NCBI GenBank assembly: GCA_966250375.1
Contig: CBINHE010000007.1
Span: 8,519-72,518, forward strand
Reading direction: 5' to 3'
Source of the DNA: CAMLDH01 sp966250375
Lineage (GTDB): Bacteria > Pseudomonadota > Gammaproteobacteria > Burkholderiales > Burkholderiaceae_D
Length of the DNA stretch: 64,000 bases
The notes beneath the pieces were generated by a model, which was not told where the DNA came from, made no database searches, and saw only the letters and a program-made list of their open reading frames with translations. Position 1 is the first letter of the stretch. Each line of letters starts with the position of its first letter. The position numbers were made by a program, and so were the translations under genes. This document shows, piece after piece, positions 32,025 to 39,883 of the stretch.

Positions 32025-35000
32025 ATGCCATTTGACATCGCAGGCGCTCGCAAGGCGGGCTACTCAGACGAAGAGATCACGGGCTTTCTTGCATCCAGCG
32101 GCGGAACGCAATTCGATTTCGACGGGGCGCGCGCTGCCGGTTATTCAGATAGCGAGATGCTGGATTTTGTCGGTGGCGCAAAGCCGAAAAGCGCGTCTTT
32201 GATGGATCGCGCAAAGGACGTTGGCATTTCCGCACTGAAGGGCGCAATTTCAGTGCCTGAGGCTGTCGTCGGCCTCTACGATATTGGCACCGGTGGGCGT
32301 GCCGGCAAGTTCGCGGAAGAAAATCTTGGCTTCCAACCGAAAAAATGGAAGGCTGCGCTTGATGCGGAATTGACACCAGAGCAGCAGGCGGCAAATCAGG
32401 CGGTGAGCGAGGCAAAAGGATTTACTGGAACAATCAAATCCGCGATTGAAAATCCAAGCGTTATTGCGCACGCTGCAGTTGAATCATTGCCGGCCATGGC
32501 GCTCGGAGGCTTGGCCGGACGCGGCGTTTCTGTTCTCGGTAAGGTTGCGCCGTGGGCTGCCGGCGCAATTGGTGAGGGTGTTGTCGGCGCCGGCTCATCT
32601 GCAGAATCAATTAGACAAGGCACGGAAAACGGCGAACTGACGCTTGGTCAGTCCGGCGCAGCACTTGCCTCTGGCATTGGCACCGCTGCATTCGGCGCTG
32701 CTGGTGGGCGTATTGCGCACAAACTCGGCATTGCTGACGTCGATACGATGCTGGCCGGCGGGCCCTCAAACCTGACCAGCAAGGGTGTGGCGCGACGCAT
32801 TGTAGAGGGCGGGATATCTGAGGGCGTCTTTGAGGAATTGCCGCAATCCACGCAAGAGCAAATCTGGCAAAACGTAGCGATGAACAAGCCGCTACTTGAT
32901 GGCGTTCCAGAAGCTGCTGGTATGGGCCTTGTCACTGGTGCGGCGATGGGCGGACTTGCTGGCGGCTCATTCCATGGCAAGGCACCCGCTCCGACCGTGG
33001 CCGACATCGGTAATGCCGAATCAGTCGATGGTGCTATTGCTGCAGCTGTAGCTGTTGTTGATGCGCCGACTCAGATGTCGCCTGGATCAGCTATGGCGAA
33101 TGAGGTTGACGCTTTAGAGCGCAATGCAGGCATGGGCACTGCCGCCGAAGATGCGCCGGTGGACAATGCCGCGCCAGATGTTGCACCGCAAGAATTGCCA
33201 GAACTGAGCGACATCATCAAGCGCGGCGCTACGCGGGATGAATTGTTCACGCAGCGCGAAGATGAGATCAAAGCGCGCGAGAACACATTGCGCGAACATG
33301 GATTGGATCAACTGACAGAAGCTGAGCGAGATAATCAAGTAGAGCAAGCCGAAGCATTGACGAAGGCGCAAGGATTCGACAATGCCGAGCCAACTGCCAT
33401 TCAATTGGCGATGCAGCAGGCGATCGAGCGGCGTAAGTTAAAGAATGCCCCGGTATCGAAGCTCGAGCAATCGACGCAGCCTGCACCAGCCTTGCAAGCT
33501 TCTAGCGTGCAATCGCAGGACGCAAACACGATTGGTTCCAGCCAGTCGACAATTACCTCCGAATATCAACGACCAGGACCGCAGAATGACGCCAACACCT
33601 CTGCCGCTGCTGTACCGGTTTCAAATGCCAGCACTGGAAGCACTCAAAATACTGAACCGGTACAACCGACTCCACAAGCAGGACGTACGCCAATTGCGCA
33701 GCCTTCTGAAGTCAGGCCAGCCGATACCGGCGCATCTGGGGAATCTGCTGGAGCTGGTGTTCCTGCTGCAAACGCGAGCGTGGAGCAGCAGCCTGCACTG
33801 ACCGGCATCAAAGCTGAAGTTGCGCGCATCAAGACGCAGAGGGCTGCAGTCGCGCCTGCCAAACAACAGAGCGTAATGAGCGAGGATCATTTAGAAGACT
33901 TCGGACTCCTTCGCGAATTTGGCGGCAGGTGGCAATACAAGTTTTCTTTTGGCAGTAGCTGGATGACGGCGAACACAAAGGAGGATGCGGTTGACCGTGC
34001 GACGGCGACATATCATAAGGCACCAGAATCTGAGCGCATGACTCGCGCCGAGAGGGGCGCTGCCGCAGATGTCGAGTATGACGCACAGAACGAACGACTT
34101 TATGGGAAAAAGTCACTGGACGAACTTTATACCGAGCGTGATAGGCTTTCCAAAGAAATCGCCAAAAGCCACAAGGCTGGAGCGCGTGAGTTTAACGGAA
34201 ATGGCGGACGCCGTACCGGCGCAGCAGTAAGCAATGAGGCAGCCCGCGCCGCAGGCGGTCAAAAAATGCGCCTTGAGAGTTACATTAAGAAGCGCGAAGA
34301 GTCTCGTCCCGCAGAAAGTAGCACCGAAGATATTGCGCCCACAAATGCAAAGCAACCTCGGGCATTGACCAAAGAGGCAGCAGTAGAGCGCTACCTTGGA
34401 CGCTACGGCAAAGGCATGTCTGGCCCGAACGCGCGCCTTGAGGCGCAAATGCGAAACAAGCGCCAATCTGAAATCGAATGGCGCGCCGAGCCGAACGATG
34501 ATCTCGGTTACGACAAGTTCGAGGTTGTCGGATATCGGAAAGACAAAACGAACGCCAAAGCACCCGAGTCTTCCGCGACCGGCTCCGACCGGCGGGCTGA
34601 TGTAAGCCCGAGTAAAGATGATATTTCTAGCGAATCTAAACCGAAAATTTCAGCCGAAGAAGAGGCTAAAGCGGAGGCAGAAAAAAGCCCTGTCGTCCGC
34701 AGTATGTCCGCAGCCCCATCCATCCCAGAAAGCGAACGGCTTTCAGTCGGCGCGATCATGGAGCAGGTCGATCAGCTTATTGAGCCATTTGCTACGGAAA
34801 TACCTATTACGGTGCTGGACAGTGTGACTGACCTCGGGCCTGTAGAAATGCAGGGGTATCTTACGAGTGGGGTCACTATGAATGGGCGCATTCATTTGTT
34901 CCGTGACGGGCTGCGAGATCGCGCTACTGTTGCTCGTACTCTTTGGCATGAGTTGCTCCATTTTGGGTTACGCCGTTTCTTGACACAAGATCAATATATC

Positions 35001-38000
35001 AAGCAAATGGATAAACTTTACCTCAACGATGCCTGGGTTCACAACAAAGCGAACGAATGGATACGGGGCGATGAAGGCAAAGAATTAATGGATCAAGGCT
35101 ACAGCAAGCCGTATATCCGCGCTCGCGGCACGGATGAGGCACTGGCCGCATTGGCAGAAATCCTACAAACCGAGCCGACAGGATATCGGAGTAATGATCT
35201 CCTTGCCAAGACAAGGCGCGCCGTAAGGGAGTGGGTTGCCAAGATGGCAGACCTTTTCGGATTCCATGAAGCGGCAAAAGAATGGCGCGGGTACGCGGCA
35301 CAGAAGGATGCGCGCGATCTGATTACCTCCACATTCTCCAAGTTGGAAGAGGGCGTTGAGCCAGATACAACATCAACGCGCTGGCAGCATTCGGACCCGG
35401 CATTTAGCCGCGCACCGATGCCGGATTGGCTCAAGTCCATGCCAAAGGAAACGCAGGATGCTGCCAAGAAAGCCGGTATCTGGCAAGAGCAAAAGCCGCT
35501 GAAAGATCGCCTGAAGGAGTTGCGCAACAAAGCCGTCAAGGAATTCCAGCAGGGGGTGTTTGACCAATTCGCCCCATTAATGAAGCTTGGTGAGCGAGAA
35601 TATGTCCTCGCGCGCCTGACAAAATCCGCTGATGCCCCACTAGAATCGCTGCTCTTGTACGGGAAACCATTCCTGAATGATGCTGGTGCCGTTGATGTTA
35701 AGCTGGAAAAGGGTGGTCTGATCGGCGCGCTGCAACAACTTCAGGGAGAGCATGATAGGTTCTTTGCTTGGATTGCTGGAAATCGCGCTGCAAAGCTGAA
35801 ACTTAGTGGACGTGAAAACCTATTCACAGATGCTGACATTTCCGCGCTCAAGGATCTGAGTCAAGGGAAAATGTCGGATGGCAAAAGCCGTGCCATGCTA
35901 TACGAGGTGGTGCGCGGCGAATTCAATGCTTACAGCAAGTCTGTCCTGGATATCTCCGAGAAGGCTGGGATTATCAACGGGCCGGACCGGTCTATCTGGG
36001 AATCGGATTTTTACGTCCCATTCTATCGCGTCATGGAGGATCAGCAATTCACTGGCCCGAAGAATGTTTCCGGCATGGTGAATCAGTACGCATTCAAAAA
36101 ACTCAAGGGTGGGACTGAAGATCTGAGTGACTTGATGCAGAACACGCTTCGCAACTGGTCGCACCTTCTTTCCGCGTCGCTCAAGAATCAAGCTGCATCG
36201 GCTGCGATTTCAACAGCCGAGAAAGCCGGGATTGCCACGCCGGTGACGGCCAAGCAAAAAGGTGCCGTCACAATCCTTGAGGCTGGCAAAGAAAAGCATT
36301 TCATGATTGAAGATCCATTCATCATGGATGCAATCACTTCGCTGGAGTGGGCTGGCTGGAACAACCCGGCAATGAAGGCAATGACAAATGCCAAGCACTA
36401 TCTAACTTTGGGCGTGACAATTGCGCCTGCCTTCAAAGTTAGGAATCTAGCAAAAGACCAACTTGCTGCGGTGGCTGTAAATCCGGTCAGCTATAACATT
36501 ATGAATAACCTTGTGGAAGGCTGGAAAGGAACCGACAAGGAATCGGAGCAATACGCCAAGATGCTTACCGGCGGCGGTTTGATGCGCTTCGGTACATTCT
36601 TGGAAGATGACCGTGCCGCGAACATGAAGCGGTTGATCAATAATGGCGTCAAGGCAAGCAGTATTCTTGACACGAAAACCAAAGTCAAAGACGCAATTAA
36701 GGCCGGGTACGATTGGTGGCAAGAGGCTGGCGATCGATCGGAAAACATCACGCGCGCTGCCATTTACAAGCAGCGCTATGAGCAAGTAATCAAGGATGGC
36801 ATGACGGACGATGAGGCGCACTTGATGGCATCATTTGCCGCACGCGACTCGATGGATTTTAGCTTACAAGGCAAATGGACTGCGATTCGCTTCTTAACGC
36901 AGATCGTCCCATTCATGAATGCCAGGTTGCAGGGCCTCTACAAACTCGGTCGTGAGGGCATTATGCCGTCTGGCCGCATGTTAGCACCGCAGCTTTTCGG
37001 CGACAAAAAGACTGGGGATAAGGCAAAAGCAATGCGTTTCGGCGCAGTAACTGGATCTGTTGCACTGGCATCCATTGCGCTGATGTTGGCGTATAAGGAC
37101 GATGACGACTGGAAGAATCGGGAAGAGTGGGACCGAGATACATACTGGTGGTTTAAAGTCGGCGGCACCGCTTACCGCATTCCAAAGCCATTCGAGATAG
37201 GCGCAATCGGCACTATCGCTGAGCGCGGACTTGAGACAGTAATGAATGGCATGGACAAGGAATCGCGTAAGTTGTTCGTTGAGCGGCTTGGCTCTATGGT
37301 CACGCAGACGTTCTCCATGAACCCGATACCGCAATTGTTTAAGCCGATGATTGACCTTTATGCTAATACCGATAGCTTCACTGGTAGGCAGATTGAATCA
37401 CAAGGAATGGAGCGCCTTTCTAAATCAGAGCGAGTCGGGCAGAGCACATCCGCCACCGCGCAATTGGCCGGAAAGGCAACCTCGCTTGTCGGCCTGTCTC
37501 CGGTTCAAGTCGATTTCTTGGTGAATTCGTATTTTTCTTGGCTTGGCACGCATCTTGTCATGACTGCCGATTTCGCTACTCGTCCGATGATGGGGCTACC
37601 AGAAAAGCCGGCGCGGAAATGGCCGGATGATTATTTCGTCCTTGGCGACTTTGCCAAGGGGTTGCCAGCGAGCCAGTCCAAATACATCACGAAATTTTAC
37701 GAGCAAGCGCAAGAAGTTCAGCAGGCAATGGCTGATATTCGCTACTACCAGGGGATTGGAAATACGATCAAGGCGCACGAGCTAATAGACGAAAATAGAG
37801 ACAAAATCCAGATGTCGGAGATGTACAGCCATGCGAGTCAGCAGCTTGGTGAAATCAACAGGAGGATTAAGATTATTCAGGCGCGGAATATGGATGCAGA
37901 TGTCAAGCGCGATGAAATTGACAGAATGATGCAAATGAAAATCAAGCTGACAAAGATCATCGAAGAAAAGCGCGTATCCCGTCAAACAGAGAGTCAAGAG

Positions 38001-38003
38001 TAA
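32025..38003 (+). CDS. Giant polyvalent ejection protein with LPD38-like region and HELLH motif
   Basis: A 1992-residue protein, the largest in the window. The N terminus has two copies of a short repeat (DIAGARKAGYSDEEITGFL and DFDGARAAGYSDSEMLDFV). Residues about 65-330 form a Gly/Ala-rich, partly hydrophobic segment; 330-860 are low-complexity linkers; residues 975-979 are HELLH in ARTLWHELLHFGLRR, a zincin metallopeptidase signature. The C-terminal part (about 1450-1900, with AARDSMDFSLQGKWTAIRF and FMNARLQGLYKLG) matches the LPD38 region of large polyvalent phage proteins. It is probably packaged and injected with the DNA, acting on the envelope or host targets. Peptidase activity is predicted only. 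Confidence 0.8.
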   Translation: MPFDIAGARKAGYSDEEITGFLASSGGTQFDFDGARAAGYSDSEMLDFVGGAKPKSASLMDRAKDVGISALKGAISVPEAVVGLYDIGTGGRAGKFAEENLGFQPKKWKAALDAELTPEQQAANQAVSEAKGFTGTIKSAIENPSVIAHAAVESLPAMALGGLAGRGVSVLGKVAPWAAGAIGEGVVGAGSSAESIRQGTENGELTLGQSGAALASGIGTAAFGAAGGRIAHKLGIADVDTMLAGGPSNLTSKGVARRIVEGGISEGVFEELPQSTQEQIWQNVAMNKPLLDGVPEAAGMGLVTGAAMGGLAGGSFHGKAPAPTVADIGNAESVDGAIAAAVAVVDAPTQMSPGSAMANEVDALERNAGMGTAAEDAPVDNAAPDVAPQELPELSDIIKRGATRDELFTQREDEIKARENTLREHGLDQLTEAERDNQVEQAEALTKAQGFDNAEPTAIQLAMQQAIERRKLKNAPVSKLEQSTQPAPALQASSVQSQDANTIGSSQSTITSEYQRPGPQNDANTSAAAVPVSNASTGSTQNTEPVQPTPQAGRTPIAQPSEVRPADTGASGESAGAGVPAANASVEQQPALTGIKAEVARIKTQRAAVAPAKQQSVMSEDHLEDFGLLREFGGRWQYKFSFGSSWMTANTKEDAVDRATATYHKAPESERMTRAERGAAADVEYDAQNERLYGKKSLDELYTERDRLSKEIAKSHKAGAREFNGNGGRRTGAAVSNEAARAAGGQKMRLESYIKKREESRPAESSTEDIAPTNAKQPRALTKEAAVERYLGRYGKGMSGPNARLEAQMRNKRQSEIEWRAEPNDDLGYDKFEVVGYRKDKTNAKAPESSATGSDRRADVSPSKDDISSESKPKISAEEEAKAEAEKSPVVRSMSAAPSIPESERLSVGAIMEQVDQLIEPFATEIPITVLDSVTDLGPVEMQGYLTSGVTMNGRIHLFRDGLRDRATVARTLWHELLHFGLRRFLTQDQYIKQMDKLYLNDAWVHNKANEWIRGDEGKELMDQGYSKPYIRARGTDEALAALAEILQTEPTGYRSNDLLAKTRRAVREWVAKMADLFGFHEAAKEWRGYAAQKDARDLITSTFSKLEEGVEPDTTSTRWQHSDPAFSRAPMPDWLKSMPKETQDAAKKAGIWQEQKPLKDRLKELRNKAVKEFQQGVFDQFAPLMKLGEREYVLARLTKSADAPLESLLLYGKPFLNDAGAVDVKLEKGGLIGALQQLQGEHDRFFAWIAGNRAAKLKLSGRENLFTDADISALKDLSQGKMSDGKSRAMLYEVVRGEFNAYSKSVLDISEKAGIINGPDRSIWESDFYVPFYRVMEDQQFTGPKNVSGMVNQYAFKKLKGGTEDLSDLMQNTLRNWSHLLSASLKNQAASAAISTAEKAGIATPVTAKQKGAVTILEAGKEKHFMIEDPFIMDAITSLEWAGWNNPAMKAMTNAKHYLTLGVTIAPAFKVRNLAKDQLAAVAVNPVSYNIMNNLVEGWKGTDKESEQYAKMLTGGGLMRFGTFLEDDRAANMKRLINNGVKASSILDTKTKVKDAIKAGYDWWQEAGDRSENITRAAIYKQRYEQVIKDGMTDDEAHLMASFAARDSMDFSLQGKWTAIRFLTQIVPFMNARLQGLYKLGREGIMPSGRMLAPQLFGDKKTGDKAKAMRFGAVTGSVALASIALMLAYKDDDDWKNREEWDRDTYWWFKVGGTAYRIPKPFEIGAIGTIAERGLETVMNGMDKESRKLFVERLGSMVTQTFSMNPIPQLFKPMIDLYANTDSFTGRQIESQGMERLSKSERVGQSTSATAQLAGKATSLVGLSPVQVDFLVNSYFSWLGTHLVMTADFATRPMMGLPEKPARKWPDDYFVLGDFAKGLPASQSKYITKFYEQAQEVQQAMADIRYYQGIGNTIKAHELIDENRDKIQMSEMYSHASQQLGEINRRIKIIQARNMDADVKRDEIDRMMQMKIKLTKIIEEKRVSRQTESQE

Positions 38004-38225
38004 GGACGATAACCATTAGCGTAAAAATCCCCCCCTTCACCCATGAAGGGGTCTTCATGATGATAGTAATTATGATTGCCACTATTGCAATCAGAACAGG
38101 AAACATTTCTGGATTCATCTGCGCAGTATAAACCAAAGCCGCCATAGAGCGGCTTTGCCAATTTTGCGCCGCAACAATTCGCGTTGACTCTAGGCGCAAA
38201 CAAAAACAAAAAGTTTAAACAATAA
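38004..38225. other. Intergenic stretch with opposed tiny membrane frames and a repeated stem-loop
   Basis: A 24-codon rightward frame (38057-38131, starting MMIVIMIATIAIRTGNISG) has AAGGGG before its ATG. On the other strand, about 53 codons (37957-38115, MNPEMFPVLIAIVAIIITII...) are also strongly hydrophobic, but without a clear ribosome site. Both cannot easily be real. A CCCCTTCA/TGAAGGGG hairpin is at 38031-38052. The 21-base stem-loop of 13496 recurs at 38137-38158 without a T run. Confidence 0.4.
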
Positions 38226-38249
38226 CCCGCCACGAGCGGGATTTTTTTT
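38226..38249 (+). terminator. Intrinsic terminator before lysis cassette
   Basis: CCCGC/GCGGG stem, loop CACGA, followed by ATTTTTTTT. It separates the ejection proteins from holin and endolysin, whose timing would then depend on read-through. Confidence 0.8.
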
Positions 38250-38261
38250 AGGGAGCAACAC

Positions 38262-38654
38262 ATGGCAGAGCCAGCATCAAGCGGGGTAGTGGGGGTGGCA
38301 ATCTGGAAGTTCGGATTGCTAAAACTCCTCGGGTTAGGGGCTGCAATTATTGGAGCGGGGATCATGGCAATTTTCAGACCACCAAAAACACGTAGGGAAT
38401 TATTTTTGCAGTGCGCGGTTGCGCTTGGGGCGTCACTTTTGTTTGGGGGATCGGCGGTCAAAGCGCTGGATTTTTACTTTGACTGGATTGATTTATCCAC
38501 GGCCTCGCTTGAGGACATCTTCCAATTCACCGGTGCAGTTCACGGCCTGCTCGGGGCGATGTCGTGGGGGATATTCGGCGGCATATCTGTTCTGCGCGAT
38601 AGGCTTGGGCGCGATCCTGTGCAGGCGGCAAAGGATGTGAAGGACGCTCTATGA
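38262..38654 (+). CDS. Holin
   Basis: A 130-residue membrane protein with a GGGAG site, placed directly before the endolysin and overlapping it as ATGA. Hydrophobic segments at about 15-40 (WKFGLLKLLGLGAAIIGAGI), 48-65 (FLQCAVALGASLLFGG) and 88-108 (FTGAVHGLLGAMSWGIFGGI) suggest three spans. Holins form timed lesions in the inner membrane that release the endolysin. The call rests on topology and cassette order. Confidence 0.85.
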   Translation: MAEPASSGVVGVAIWKFGLLKLLGLGAAIIGAGIMAIFRPPKTRRELFLQCAVALGASLLFGGSAVKALDFYFDWIDLSTASLEDIFQFTGAVHGLLGAMSWGIFGGISVLRDRLGRDPVQAAKDVKDAL

Positions 38655-39310
38655 CACGTGAAGACCTACTGGCAATCATGCCCTATGCAAAGTCGCGAAT
38701 AGCGGCTTTTTTTTCGCCCCTAGTGGATGCAATGGAGGAATTCGATATCTCCACGCCGGCGCGTCAGGCGGCATTTTTGGCGCAGGTAGGTCACGAATCT
38801 GGGCAGCTCGCATCCATCTCGGAAAGCTTGAACTACAGCCCGGAAAGCTTGATGGCAACGTTCAACAATAGGCGAGTTACGCGGTTCACAAAGGTGGACG
38901 CATACCGGTACGGACGAACGTCAGAGCATCCAGCAGATCAGCAATCAATCGCAAATATCGCCTATGCAGGCCGCATGGGAAATGGGCCAATGGAATCCGG
39001 CGACGGGTGGCGTCATCGAGGCGCTGGCCTCATACAACTCACCGGCAAGGACAACCAGAAGCGATGCGGCGACTATTTCGGCATTGACATCGACAAGGTG
39101 GGCGATTGGCTGAGAACGTATGCCGGCGCATGCCGATCTGCCGGGTGGTTCTGGAAGACGCATGACTGCAATGCATTAGCTGATGCTGGCGACTTCGATG
39201 CCATTTCCGACGTCATCAATATTGGCCGGCAGACGGCGGCAGAGGGCGACGCAATCGGATATCAAGACCGCCTCGCCCTGTACGCGAAAGCGAAGGAGGC
39301 CCTTTGCTGA
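38651..39310 (+). CDS. Endolysin, glycoside hydrolase family 19
   Basis: A 219-residue peptidoglycan hydrolase. AFLAQVGHESGQL (41-53) carries the catalytic Glu49, and YAGRMGNG and GAGLIQLTGKDN are the other conserved GH19 segments. The family cleaves sugar-backbone bonds in phage lysins. No signal peptide or membrane segment is seen, so export should depend on the holin. The lysis order holin-endolysin-Rz/Rz1 is standard. Confidence 0.93.
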   Translation: MTREDLLAIMPYAKSRIAAFFSPLVDAMEEFDISTPARQAAFLAQVGHESGQLASISESLNYSPESLMATFNNRRVTRFTKVDAYRYGRTSEHPADQQSIANIAYAGRMGNGPMESGDGWRHRGAGLIQLTGKDNQKRCGDYFGIDIDKVGDWLRTYAGACRSAGWFWKTHDCNALADAGDFDAISDVINIGRQTAAEGDAIGYQDRLALYAKAKEALC

Positions 39311-39801
39311 ACTTCCTATCCCCATATCTCGGCGCACTCAAAGCCGCCGCAATCATCGCCGCATGTCTGGTCCTGTTCTGGGCTGGGCATCACTTCGGCG
39401 CGCAGGGCGTGCAATCCAAGTGGGACGCGGAGATAGCCTGGCGCAAGCAGGTAGAGAATGCGGCCATTCTGAAGCGCACACAAGAAAATGCAGCCGAAGC
39501 AGAAAACAACCGAGAAACAAACAGACTAATCACGAAAGCTCATGATGCCCAAATATCTCAATTGCGTACCGCTATTGCTAATGCTCCTAGGCTGCGCGTC
39601 GGGACCGCAATCTGTGGTGGATCTCCCAGAGCGCCCGAAGCCGCAGGCACCAGCAGCGGCAATGGAATCGATCCCGGAGCCGGGGTGGTTCGTGAAGACG
39701 CTAGACGAGATCTTGACGCGCTGAAGATCAGAGTGGAAGAGGCGTTTGCAGCAGGTCGAGCATGTCAGGCGTTTGTTGAGTCGAAAGGAATGACGCCGTA
39801 A
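39304..39801 (+). CDS. Rz: Rz-like inner-membrane spanin
   Basis: A 165-residue protein starting at TTG 39304, overlapping the endolysin by 7 bases. It has one N-terminal membrane anchor (about 10-25: LKAAAIIAACLVLFWAGHH) and a periplasmic helix with KWDAEIAWRKQVENAAILKR and Glu/Gln-rich repeats, typical of i-spanins. With the outer-membrane lipoprotein encoded inside it, it fuses the two membranes in the last step of lysis. Confidence 0.85.
   Translation: MLNFLSPYLGALKAAAIIAACLVLFWAGHHFGAQGVQSKWDAEIAWRKQVENAAILKRTQENAAEAENNRETNRLITKAHDAQISQLRTAIANAPRLRVGTAICGGSPRAPEAAGTSSGNGIDPGAGVVREDARRDLDALKIRVEEAFAAGRACQAFVESKGMTP
39542..39724 (+). CDS. Rz1: Rz1-like outer-membrane spanin lipoprotein
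   Basis: A 60-residue frame nested wholly inside Rz in another frame. It has a signal peptide with lipobox LLGC (Cys18) and a Pro-rich mature part (LPERPKPQAPAAAMESIPEP), the hallmark of Rz1. The start is ATG 39542 or 39545. The embedded arrangement is the same as in lambda and is established for spanin pairs. Confidence 0.85.
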   Translation: MMPKYLNCVPLLLMLLGCASGPQSVVDLPERPKPQAPAAAMESIPEPGWFVKTLDEILTR

Positions 39802-39842
39802 GTGCGTAGGGAGTGGTGCTGTTGGCACCTTTTGTTTTAACC

Positions 39843-39869
39843 ATAGCCCCATTAGCGGGCTATTTTTTT
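39843..39869 (+). terminator. Intrinsic terminator after lysis cassette
   Basis: ATAGCCC/GGGCTAT stem with a 7-base loop, followed by seven T. It is placed between Rz and the tailspike gene. Confidence 0.82.
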
Positions 39870-39883
39870 AAGAAGAAAAAACC

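Noticed and set aside
33445..33801. 118-codon frame inside the giant ejection gene
   Set aside because: Basic, Leu/Gln-rich frame within a low-complexity linker of the real gene; no ribosome site.
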